Assembly: GCA_007127935.1 (NCBI GenBank) | Contig: SKYL01000164.1 | Location: 1-10,060, forward strand | Length of the DNA stretch: 10,060 nucleotides | Direction: 5' to 3' | From: Halorhodospira sp. | GTDB lineage: Bacteria > Pseudomonadota > Gammaproteobacteria > Nitrococcales > Halorhodospiraceae | Shown here: positions 1 through 6,110 of the stretch, one piece after another | Position numbering within the stretch: position 1 is the stretch's first letter | Layout: each line of letters begins with the position of its first letter | Translations under genes and position numbers: made by a program | Notes under the pieces: generated by a model | What the model was told of the DNA's origin: nothing | Databases searched by the model: none | The model's input: only the letters and a program-made list of their open reading frames with translations

Positions 1-52
1 CGCCAGGAAGGCGGCCGCCGAGCGTACAGGGATGTATTTACAGCGTCCCGCG
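1..52 (+). repeat. Partial dispersed palindromic repeat at left window edge, same family as 9980-10060
   Basis: Positions 10-49 align without gaps to 10010-10049, with 33 of 40 bases identical by eye, including the shared block CAGGGATG and the GCGTCCC block. Bases 1-4 (CGCC) and 10-13 (GGCG) form a stem around a 5-base loop, matching the stem and 5-base loop at 9997-10017 in the right-edge copy. Only the 3' part of the element is in the window, so its other end and inverted-repeat partner cannot be seen. It lies just beyond the 3' end of the SDR gene. It resembles the short palindromic intergenic repeats common in GC-rich gammaproteobacteria; that family assignment is from memory. Confidence 0.7.
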
Positions 53-98
53 CAACAGCCCCCGGGCCGGCCAAGACCCACCGCTACGTCGGCACCGA

Positions 99-770
99 CT
101 ACCAGGGCAGTTGCTCCCCGCTCACCGCGTGCCAAAAGCGCCCGGTCTGTTGCAGATCCAGCGCGTCCATCCGGGCGATCAGCCCCGCCGCCGACTCGTC
201 GGCGTCGATGTGGCCGTTGCCGTTGGTCATGTCCGTGCGTACATAGCCGGGGTGGAGCAGCGCCACCGAGATCCCCCGCGGACGCAGATCCTCCGCCAGG
301 GACGCCCCGGCCATGTTGACCGCCGCCTTCGACATCCGGTAGCCGTAGCTGCCGCCGGAGGTGTTGTCGGCGATGGAGCCCATGCGGCTGGTGACGATGC
401 CGATCTTCCCGCTGTCGTTGACGAGCGGCAGCAACGCCTCCACCGCCATCAGCGGCCCGAGGGCGTTGGTCTCGAACTGGAGGCGGATCGCCTCCACCGC
501 CTCCGCGTCCAGCGCCCCCAGCCGTTGGACCCGCATCACCCCCGCCACCACCATCAGCCAATCCACCGGCCGCCCGTGCAGGTGGCGGGCCAGGGTGCGC
601 AGGGTCTCGTGCCGGGTGACGTCCACGTCCTCCACCACCTCCGCGCCGGTGGCGGCCAAGTCGGGGTGGGCCCGGCGGCAGGTGGCCACCACGGCATCGC
701 CGCGTGCTTGGAGTTGGCGGGTGATCTCGAGGCCGATGCCCCGGTTGGCTCCGATGATGACTTTGGTCAT
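99..770 (-). CDS. Short-chain dehydrogenase/reductase (SDR), C-factor/carbonyl-reductase-like
   Basis: This 223-residue protein is a classical SDR with a single Rossmann fold, expected to be cytosolic and to use NAD(P)(H) on an unidentified carbonyl or alcohol. The nucleotide-binding loop is GANRGIG at residues 7-13, without the usual leading T. The N of the active-site set is in FETNALGP (N103 or nearby), the serine is S128 in TSRMGS, and the Y-x3-K pair is Y144 and K148 in YGYRMSK. HPGYVRTDM near 173-181 is the typical segment after the active site. Length and motifs resemble the short C-factor/sniffer-like SDRs. The start is well supported: GGAG at 780-777 lies 6 bases before the ATG. It follows nfo on the same strand after 22 bases, so the two are probably cotranscribed. 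The substrate cannot be inferred. Confidence 0.9.
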   Translation of the reverse strand: MTKVIIGANRGIGLEITRQLQARGDAVVATCRRAHPDLAATGAEVVEDVDVTRHETLRTLARHLHGRPVDWLMVVAGVMRVQRLGALDAEAVEAIRLQFETNALGPLMAVEALLPLVNDSGKIGIVTSRMGSIADNTSGGSYGYRMSKAAVNMAGASLAEDLRPRGISVALLHPGYVRTDMTNGNGHIDADESAAGLIARMDALDLQQTGRFWHAVSGEQLPW

Positions 771-792
771 GTCGATCTCCTATGGAAGAGGA

Positions 793-1683
793 TTAAAGCG
801 CCACGCCGGTCTCTCCGATCTCCGGTAGCGGCCGGTCTTCGCCCGCCGCCGCGGCGCGCAGCCACTCCAGCTCCAGCCGCCACCCGTCGGGGCCGGCGGG
901 GGTCTCCAGAAACATCGGAATGTCGCGGGTGCGCGGGTCGGTGACGATGCGGCGGAAGGCGGCGGGCCCGATCTCGCCGCGGCCGATCAGTGCGTGGCGG
1001 TCCTTGCGTGAGGCGTGGGGTACCTTGGAGTCGTTGAGGTGGAGGCCCACCAGCCGGGAGAGCCCTACGGTCTCGTCGAAGTGCCGCCACATCTCGTCCC
1101 AGCCTGCCTCGGTGTGCAGTGCGTAACCGGCGGCAAAGGCGTGGGCGGTGTCGACGCAGACGCCGAACCGCTCCGGTCTCTCCACCCGCTCCAGGATCGC
1201 GGCCAACTCGCCGAAGTCGGCGCCGACGGTGGAGCCCTGGCCGGCGACGTTCTCCAGGACCAGGGTGACGCCGGTCTTTTCGGGGTGGAGCCGGCAGAGG
1301 GTGTTGAGGGCGTCGGCGATGGCCCCGATGCCCGCCTCCAAACCCCGTTCCATGTGAGCGCCCGGGTGGAAGTTCAGCAACTCGATGCCCAGCAGGTGGC
1401 ACCGTTCCAACTCTTCGCCCAGGGCGCGCAGCGACTTCTCCCGCTTGTCCGGGTCCTTGGCCGCTAGGTTGATGAGGTAGGAAGCGTGGCTCATCACCGC
1501 GCCGATACCGGCCTTGGTACGGGCCGCCCGGAAGGCATCGGCCTCCTCGGTGGTGACCGGCTTGGCCTTCCAGGTCCGTTGGTTGCGGGTGAAGATCTGG
1601 ATACAGTCGCAGCCGATGTCGCGGCCGCGGGCCGGGGCCAGCGGGGGGCCGCCGGCGGTGGAGACGTGGGCGCCCAGTTCCAT
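793..1683 (-). CDS. nfo: Endonuclease IV (AP endonuclease)
   Basis: This 296-residue protein is a class II AP endonuclease that cuts 5' of abasic sites and trims blocked 3' ends in base excision repair. It has an AP2Ec TIM barrel with a trinuclear zinc centre. All nine metal ligands known from E. coli Nfo can be located: H66 (SHASY), H106 (NFHPG), E144 (LENVAG), D178 and H181 (VDTAH), H215 (GLHLNDS), D228 and H230 (DRH), and E260 (LETPA). They are offset by one to three residues from the E. coli numbering, so the enzyme should be active. The start at MELGAHVSTAGG matches the family N-terminus; only a weak GGTGA lies about 10 bases upstream. It is the first gene of a likely two-gene unit with the SDR and diverges from the host-attachment gene. 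Confidence 0.97.
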   Translation of the reverse strand: MELGAHVSTAGGPPLAPARGRDIGCDCIQIFTRNQRTWKAKPVTTEEADAFRAARTKAGIGAVMSHASYLINLAAKDPDKREKSLRALGEELERCHLLGIELLNFHPGAHMERGLEAGIGAIADALNTLCRLHPEKTGVTLVLENVAGQGSTVGADFGELAAILERVERPERFGVCVDTAHAFAAGYALHTEAGWDEMWRHFDETVGLSRLVGLHLNDSKVPHASRKDRHALIGRGEIGPAAFRRIVTDPRTRDIPMFLETPAGPDGWRLELEWLRAAAAGEDRPLPEIGETGVAL

Positions 1684-1905
1684 CGTGTCGGGTTCACCGT
1701 GGCTGATCGGGTCTACGGCATTGTGCGTCCCGCGGGTGGACGCTGCAAATGGCGGTGGCTATGTCCCGCCGCGCGGGAAGCCGTGGCGGGGTGACCGTCT
1801 CCGGCGCTTGCCTCTACGGCGGCTCGTCCCCACTCTGTAATGGAGGGGCACCCGGCGATCCCGCCCGGTGCCGTCCGGCAATGCGAGTTTCCTGGAGGAC
1901 AGGGT
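1684..1905. promoter_or_regulatory. Divergent intergenic region between nfo and the host-attachment gene
   Basis: This 222-base region must hold both promoters, and no gene is visible in it. Two hairpins are exact: GCGTCC/GGACGC with a 7-base loop at 1725-1743, and TCCCGC/GCGGGA with a 3-base loop at 1764-1778. A weak sigma70-like pair toward nfo is TTGCAG (1748-1743, minus) and CACAAT (1725-1720) with a 17-base spacer; the first hairpin overlaps it. Toward the plus strand, TGTAAT at 1836-1841 is a reasonable -10 but its -35 is poor. The promoter calls are weak pattern matches; the hairpins are directly visible but may be chance in GC-rich DNA. Confidence 0.3.
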
Positions 1906-2352
1906 ATGGGAAAGGTTTGGGTGATCGCCGCCGATGCGGCTCGTGCGCGGATCTTCGAGGCGGAGCACCGGACGGGCAATGACTTGCGGGAGGTGGAGAC
2001 GTGGGTCAACCCGGAGATGCGAAACCGCGGCGCCGAGTTGGCGTCGGACCGTCCGGGACGCAGTTGGTCCCCCACGGGAGATGGGCGGCACGCCATGGAT
2101 GAGCCCACCGATCCGAAGGAGGTAGAGGCACAACGCTTTTCCCGGGAGTTGTTGGAGCGGCTCAACCGAGCCTTGCAGGAGGGGCGGTTCAGTCACTTGG
2201 TGGTGGCCGCCGCGCCGCACTTTCTGGGGTTGCTCCGGGCCGGGCTGAACGGGCGTTTGAAGCAGGCGGTCAGCGTGGAGTTGGACAAGGATCTCAGCCA
2301 CTTGGAGCGCCCGGAGCAGATTCGGGGACACCTGCCGGATTTCCTTTTCTAG
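1906..2352 (+). CDS. Host-attachment family protein (baeRF superfamily)
   Basis: This 148-residue cytosolic protein belongs to the family named 'protein required for attachment to host cells'. That name comes from a plant-associated bacterium, and the family is now grouped with bacterial relatives of archaeal peptide-release factor 1 (baeRF). Its biochemical role is not established. The N-terminus MGKVWVIAADAARARIF is the family hallmark, followed by the SDRPGRSW block, a GRHAMDEPTDPKE block and the AAPHFLGLLR segment in the C-terminal half. There is no signal peptide or membrane segment. The start at 1906 is chosen because GGAGG at 1894-1898 is 7 bases upstream and the family N-terminus begins there; the open frame extends further upstream without homology. 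The gene stands alone, divergent from nfo and convergent with the hydrolase gene, with 8 bases between stop codons. Confidence 0.9.
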   Translation: MGKVWVIAADAARARIFEAEHRTGNDLREVETWVNPEMRNRGAELASDRPGRSWSPTGDGRHAMDEPTDPKEVEAQRFSRELLERLNRALQEGRFSHLVVAAAPHFLGLLRAGLNGRLKQAVSVELDKDLSHLERPEQIRGHLPDFLF

Positions 2353-2360
2353 CCGTTTCC

Positions 2361-3362
2361 CTAACGTGGGCAGAGGCGGTGGAGGGCCGCCTCGCGTCCG
2401 GTCTCCAGCTCCGAGGGGAGGTGAGGCGTTGCCGGGTCCAGTACCCAGGCGGCGATGTCCAGGTGGACCCGTTCCCGCTGCAGGTCCCGGGTCAGCATGT
2501 GGTAGCCCTCCGGGTAGAGGATCAAGCGCCACCGCCCCTCCGGCGGGTCGGGCAGGCGGCGGAGCATCCCGCAGACCGGGCGCGGCGGGATGACTTGGTC
2601 GTTTTCGCCGTAGAGGATCAGCGCCGGCGCGGTGAGCCCGCCGGTGGCGGCCAGGGCGCGGTCCATGAGGTTGGTGACGCCCTCCAGGACGTCGGCCCGA
2701 GTCTCCCGCTGGATCAGCGGGTCGTTGTAGAGGGCGCGCATCACCTCCGGGTTGTCGGTGGGGCGGACGCCGAGACTCTCGCCGGTCAGTCGCCAACCCG
2801 GGGCGATCCGCGCCGTGAGCCACAACGCGTACTGCTGGTACCACGGCATGTGCCGCCGTCCCCAGACCGCCGGGGCCACCAGGATGACGCCGTCGATCTC
2901 CGGGTCCCGCTCCGCCGCCAGGATCATTACAACGCCGCCCCCCATGCTCTGACCGAGAAGGTAGAGGGGGTGCTCCGGGTAGCGTTGGGCCAGTAGTTCG
3001 AGGACGGTCTCCGCGTCATCCACGAGTGTGTCGGTGCCCGGCCACCGGCCTCTGTTCTCGGTGGCGCCAAAGCTTCGTTGATCGTAGGCGTAGGTGACGA
3101 TCCCCTCGGCGGCCAGCCGTTCCGCCGCCATGGCGAGGCCGGCGCTGTAGTCGTTGAGGCCGTGCAGTCCGAGGATCACCGCCCGGGGCGCTTCGTCCGG
3201 CCCCCACCGCTGGTAGGGTAGGGTGTAACCGTCCGCGGTTACGATTTGCTCCGGGTCCCAGGCCGCCGGGCCGGTGCCGGCGTCGGTGTCGGAGCGGGAA
3301 CAGGCGCCGGTGAGCAGGGCGCCGGCGAGCAGAGCGGTCCAGAAAAGGCGTGAGCGTGTCAC
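2361..3362 (-). CDS. Lipoprotein alpha/beta hydrolase, lysophospholipase/monoacylglycerol-lipase-like
   Basis: This 333-residue protein begins with R-S-R, a hydrophobic stretch and a lipobox-like LTGAC with Cys21, so it is probably a membrane-anchored lipoprotein. The alpha/beta hydrolase domain (about 45-310) has the oxyanion region HGLND at 67-71, nucleophile S139 in GQSMGGG, acid D255 in YGENDQ and H288 in GYHML, giving a complete catalytic triad. The fold resembles serine-aminopeptidase S33/monoacylglycerol lipases, suggesting hydrolysis of lipid esters; the true substrate is unknown. I chose the GTG at 3362 because it opens directly into the signal peptide; the open frame extends to 3494, but that extension overlaps the upstream gene and looks non-coding. 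The gene follows the 58-residue ORF after 19 bases and is probably cotranscribed with it. Confidence 0.88.
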   Translation of the reverse strand: MTRSRLFWTALLAGALLTGACSRSDTDAGTGPAAWDPEQIVTADGYTLPYQRWGPDEAPRAVILGLHGLNDYSAGLAMAAERLAAEGIVTYAYDQRSFGATENRGRWPGTDTLVDDAETVLELLAQRYPEHPLYLLGQSMGGGVVMILAAERDPEIDGVILVAPAVWGRRHMPWYQQYALWLTARIAPGWRLTGESLGVRPTDNPEVMRALYNDPLIQRETRADVLEGVTNLMDRALAATGGLTAPALILYGENDQVIPPRPVCGMLRRLPDPPEGRWRLILYPEGYHMLTRDLQRERVHLDIAAWVLDPATPHLPSELETGREAALHRLCPR

Positions 3363-3381
3363 CAATCCCGCTTCCCGGTGG

Positions 3382-3558
3382 TCAGCCTTCCCTGCGCCGC
3401 ATAAACATGCGGACTTGCGCTTCCAGGCTCTCGGCGAATGCCCGCGCTTCCAGTTCCCGGTCGATGGATTCGGAAAGCGCTTGCAACTCTTCAAGAGACA
3501 TCTCTTCCAAATCGATTTCCAGCGGTGAGTTGTTGTTTTTGGATCGTGCCTGACGCAT
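3382..3558 (-). CDS. Small charged helical protein of unknown function, faintly H-NS-N-terminus-like
   Basis: This 58-residue product has a short Asn/Ser-rich start, an acidic block (EIDLEEMSLEELQALSES) and a Glu/Arg-rich helix ending in FMRRREG. The pattern SLEELQAL...ELEAR recalls the N-terminal oligomerisation helix of short H-NS-family proteins, but there is no C-terminal DNA-binding motif. The resemblance is by eye and weak. It sits between sufE and the lipoprotein hydrolase, which begins 19 bases after its stop. The start is uncertain: the only strong Shine-Dalgarno, GGAGG at 3577-3573, is 14 bases before the ATG at 3558 but 5 bases before an in-frame AUA at 3567. The frame also stays open upstream to an ATG at 3666. 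Codon use in the last 50 codons looks protein-like. Confidence 0.55.
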   Translation of the reverse strand: MRQARSKNNNSPLEIDLEEMSLEELQALSESIDRELEARAFAESLEAQVRMFMRRREG

Positions 3559-3646
3559 GACTTTTATGATTTCCTCCGTAAAGATTGGACGACGGTAAGG
3601 CGCCGTCCGTCGATCGCCGGGATCAATCGTGTATCCATGAACGAAC

Positions 3647-3664
3647 GCCCACGGCGAGGTGGGC
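3647..3664 (-). terminator. Hairpin downstream of sufE, possible weak terminator
   Basis: GCCCAC and GTGGGC form a 6-bp stem with a 6-base loop, 31 bases past the sufE stop codon within the 137-base gap before the 58-residue ORF. On the minus strand it is followed by GTTCGTTC rather than a clean U-run, so it is a poor intrinsic terminator. It might mark partial separation of rlmM-sufE from the downstream pair. The rest of the gap (3559-3695) shows no other feature I can support. Confidence 0.25.
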
Positions 3665-3695
3665 ACATTCGGTACGTCGAGTTGCCGCCGCTGTT

Positions 3696-4157
3696 CTATT
3701 CGGTGGTCGTGCGGGCCTGGGACGAGCCGGCCTCTTTGGCCGCGGCCGCGAGCGCGTGGATGCGTGCGACCATGGCGTAAAATCCGTCACGACGATTGGG
3801 GCTTAGGTTTTGTTCCAATCCCAGCCGGATGAACAAGTCGCTGATGTCCGTGGCCTCGATTTCCTCCGGCGTATGTCCGGAGTAGGCCATCAACACCAGC
3901 GCGATCAGCCCCTTGACGATGAATGCATCACTGTCGGCGATGAAGATCAGGCGTTCCGGATCGTCCTCGTCCCGGTGGCTGATCAGCCAGACATTGCTGG
4001 TGCATCCCTCGACACGGTTCTTTTCGATCCTCTGCGCCTCCGGAAATTCCGGAAGTTTGCGGCCGAGGTCTATCAAAATCCGGTAGCGCTCCTCCCAGTC
4101 CTCAATGAACTCGAAGGTCTCCACCACATCGTCCAGAGTCATGGTCTCGAAGGTCAT
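3696..4157 (-). CDS. sufE: SufE-family cysteine desulfurase sulfur acceptor
   Basis: This 153-residue cytosolic protein accepts persulfide sulfur from a cysteine desulfurase (SufS or CsdA type) and passes it to Fe-S cluster assembly. The acceptor cysteine is C52 in VEGCTSNVW, one residue from C51 of E. coli SufE. The family's conserved ends are present: DWEERYRILIDLG at 20-32, a hydrophobic block VKGLIALVL near 81-89, and LSPNRRDGF near 117-125. The start ATG overlaps the rlmM stop as ATGA at 4157-4154, so translation is probably coupled to rlmM; a second in-frame ATG lies five codons later. No sufS or sufBCD is in the window, so partner choice (SufS versus CsdA) cannot be settled and the name could equally be csdE. 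Confidence 0.93.
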   Translation of the reverse strand: MTFETMTLDDVVETFEFIEDWEERYRILIDLGRKLPEFPEAQRIEKNRVEGCTSNVWLISHRDEDDPERLIFIADSDAFIVKGLIALVLMAYSGHTPEEIEATDISDLFIRLGLEQNLSPNRRDGFYAMVARIHALAAAAKEAGSSQARTTTE

Positions 4158-5191
4158 CCGTTTGAAATAAAGTGATCTCGTGGGTCGGCCGTGGCAAAGA
4201 CGGTGATCTCTTCCCGGTCATGGTAGAGCTGCCGCGCCTTGAATCGAATACGGCCGGTCTGCTCCATGGCGTCCAATGCGTCACGCACCGTATCCAGCGG
4301 CCGTTTCATTGGGAGCTTGAGATTGAATATAGACCGTCGGCACCAGTCGTGCCGGAACCACTGCCGGACCAGTTTCGCGATGCCTCCGGGCCGTTCTACC
4401 ACATCGCAGAACATCCAGTCCACCGGCCGTGGGGGGCGGTACTTGAACGCGTCCGTGCGCAAGTGGTGAACGCCGGGGTCGTCGGCCAATTCCTGGGTCA
4501 GGGCGCCGTTGTCCACCGCGATGACTTGCAGCCCCCGCCGCAGCAGCAGCCAGGTCCAGCCGCCGGGGGCGGCGCCCAGATCCACCGCGCGCTCTCCGGG
4601 CTGGGGCGCCATGGAGGCGGGCACCAGCAGGTGGAACGCCTCTTCCAGTTTCATCACCGAGCGGCTGGGGGCGTGCTTGGGCATACGCAGGCGGGGGATG
4701 CCCATGGGCCAGCCGGCTCCCGTGCCGATACCGAGCAGGACGTGGTCCGACGATGGAAAGAAGAGATGGAGGCGCTGACCGTCCTTGCCCGTCCGCCGGA
4801 GCATCCCCGCATCCTCCAGCGCCCGCCGGGCCGGGCCTTGGAAGCGGCGGCAAAAGCGGGCCATGGGGCGGCCCTCATCGCTGTCCGGGTGCTCCACCGA
4901 AAGGTCGCGGACCGCCAATTCCGGCGGGAGGGCGGCGGCGATGCGCTCCGCCCGGCCGCCGGTGGGAAGGTCGCGGAGTTCGGCCAGCAGTTGGAAGGCG
5001 GCCCGGGCAAAGACCAGATCGGGCGGCGGCCCGGCCTCGCCGCCCGGCGCCTCGAGGACGACCCAGCCGCTGCCGGGGCGGGCGCGGCACCAGCCCTGGA
5101 TGCCGTGTTGGAGCGCCGCCGCCGTCGCTTCGGCGGCCAGGGTGGGCTCGTAGCCCGCCCGGCAGTGCATGATCCAGCCCGAGGTTTGCAT
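4154..5191 (-). CDS. rlmM: 23S rRNA (cytidine2498-2'-O)-methyltransferase RlmM
   Basis: This 345-residue enzyme methylates the 2'-OH of C2498 in 23S rRNA using S-adenosylmethionine. E. coli RlmM is of similar length (366). The N-terminal half (about 1-160) corresponds to the THUMP-containing substrate-binding part. The Rossmann-fold methyltransferase domain begins around 175, with the SAM loop DLGAAPGGWTW at 204-214. A K-D-K-E-type catalytic set is visible: K181 (SRSVMKLEEA), D263 (FCDVVERPGG), K292 (LKLPMKRP) and E327/E328 (HDREEITV). The start MQTSGWIMHCRAGYE lines up with the E. coli N-terminus within two residues; no Shine-Dalgarno is evident and a near-consensus -10 lies 8 bases upstream, so it may be leaderless. 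It overlaps sufE by 4 bases and diverges from the slipin gene. Confidence 0.95.
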   Translation of the reverse strand: MQTSGWIMHCRAGYEPTLAAEATAAALQHGIQGWCRARPGSGWVVLEAPGGEAGPPPDLVFARAAFQLLAELRDLPTGGRAERIAAALPPELAVRDLSVEHPDSDEGRPMARFCRRFQGPARRALEDAGMLRRTGKDGQRLHLFFPSSDHVLLGIGTGAGWPMGIPRLRMPKHAPSRSVMKLEEAFHLLVPASMAPQPGERAVDLGAAPGGWTWLLLRRGLQVIAVDNGALTQELADDPGVHHLRTDAFKYRPPRPVDWMFCDVVERPGGIAKLVRQWFRHDWCRRSIFNLKLPMKRPLDTVRDALDAMEQTGRIRFKARQLYHDREEITVFATADPRDHFISNG

Positions 5192-5300
5192 GGCGGCGAT
5201 TGTACGCGGGCGGCGGGCGGGGTGGCATGGCGGTCGTCGCGAGGACTATCCTTGTCAGAGGGTGACTCGGTCCACGGAACAGTGACGAAAGGGGAAGTTC
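5192..5300. promoter_or_regulatory. Divergent promoter region of rlmM and the slipin gene
   Basis: This 109-base gap separates two divergent starts. On the minus strand TACAAT (5204-5199) matches the sigma70 -10 at five of six bases, but its last base is only 7 bases before the rlmM ATG and no good -35 is found at 16-18 bases. If used, the transcript would be essentially leaderless. Toward the slipin, the ribosome-binding site AGGGGA sits shortly before the ATG at 5301. I see no convincing -35/-10 pair on that strand. Confidence 0.3.
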
Positions 5301-6098
5301 ATGGAAACGGTGCTGATTGTCGTTCTTGCCGTGTTGCTGGGGTTGATCGCCTCGGCCATCCGCGTCCTGCGGGAGTATGAGCGGGGCGTGATCTTCCAAC
5401 TCGGCCGGTTCTGGAAGGTGAAGGGTCCGGGGCTGATCCTGGTAATCCCGGTGATTCAACAGATGGTGCGCGTCGACCTGCGCACGGTGGTCATGGACGT
5501 GCCGAGCCAGGACGTGATCTCCCGCGACAACGTCTCCGTGGGGGTCAACGCGGTGCTCTACTTCCGGGTGATCGATCCCCAGCGGGCGATCATCAACGTG
5601 GAGGACTTTTACTCGGCGGTGAGCCAGTTGGCCCAGACGACGCTGCGCTCGGTGTTGGGCCAGCATGAACTCGACGAGATGCTGGCGGAGCGGGATAAGC
5701 TCAACGCCCATATCCAGGAGATCCTCGATCAACAGACCGACAACTGGGGCGTGAAGGTGGCCAACGTGGAGATCAAGCACGTGGACATCGACGAGTCCAT
5801 GGTGCGCGCCATCGCCCAGCAGGCCGAGGCGGAGCGGGCGCGGCGGGCCAAGGTCATCCACGCCGAGGGTGAGATGCAGGCGGCCGAGAAGCTGCGTGAC
5901 GCCTCCGAGATCCTGGGGCAGAGCCCGGCGTCGTTGACTCTGCGCTATCTCCAGACATTGGTCACGGTGGCCAACGAGAATCAGAGCACGTCCATCGTCT
6001 TCCCGCTGCCCATTGATCTGATGCAGGCGTTCATGGCGAAGATGAACTCCGCGGGCCAACGGCCGGGCGGTGGCGGCCCGGCGGCCACCGGCGGTTGA
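5301..6098 (+). CDS. Slipin, SPFH/stomatin-like membrane protein
   Basis: This 265-residue protein has an N-terminal hydrophobic segment (residues 3-20) that anchors it in the inner membrane. It then has the stomatin/prohibitin (SPFH) domain from about 22 to 190: EYERGVIFQLGRF, the KGPGLILVIP turn, QDVISRDNVSV, and the WGVKVANVEIKHVDI strand. An Ala/Glu/Arg-rich coiled segment (about 170-205) and the FPLPIDL element near 234-240 follow, and the tail is Gly/Pro-rich. Slipins oligomerise at membranes and are implicated in lipid microdomains and quality control, often alongside an NfeD protease-like partner. No nfeD is next to this one: upstream is the divergent rlmM, downstream is xerD after 12 bases. 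AGGGGA precedes the start. The fold assignment is secure; the role is not known. Confidence 0.94.
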   Translation: METVLIVVLAVLLGLIASAIRVLREYERGVIFQLGRFWKVKGPGLILVIPVIQQMVRVDLRTVVMDVPSQDVISRDNVSVGVNAVLYFRVIDPQRAIINVEDFYSAVSQLAQTTLRSVLGQHELDEMLAERDKLNAHIQEILDQQTDNWGVKVANVEIKHVDIDESMVRAIAQQAEAERARRAKVIHAEGEMQAAEKLRDASEILGQSPASLTLRYLQTLVTVANENQSTSIVFPLPIDLMQAFMAKMNSAGQRPGGGGPAATGG

Positions 6099-6110
6099 TG
6101 AGGGGCCGGG

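Noticed and set aside
1759..2844. 361-codon minus-strand open frame across the host-attachment gene and the end of the hydrolase
   Set aside because: It covers parts of two convincing genes and resembles no protein family; a GC-rich artefact.
2361..3494. 377-residue start for the lipoprotein hydrolase
   Set aside because: It would bury the signal peptide and overlap most of the 58-residue ORF; the GTG at 3362 opens directly into the signal sequence.
3382..3666. Longer 94-residue start for the small helical protein
   Set aside because: The extra 36 N-terminal residues have no coding character I can see and span the intergenic hairpin; the Shine-Dalgarno is downstream of that start.
5223..5237. 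TGGCATG-like sigma54 site upstream of the slipin gene
   Set aside because: The -12 half (TTGC) is not matched at the required spacing.
4172..5380. 402-codon plus-strand open frame opposite rlmM
   Set aside because: It overlaps the complete rlmM gene with its catalytic motifs and has shadow-type composition.
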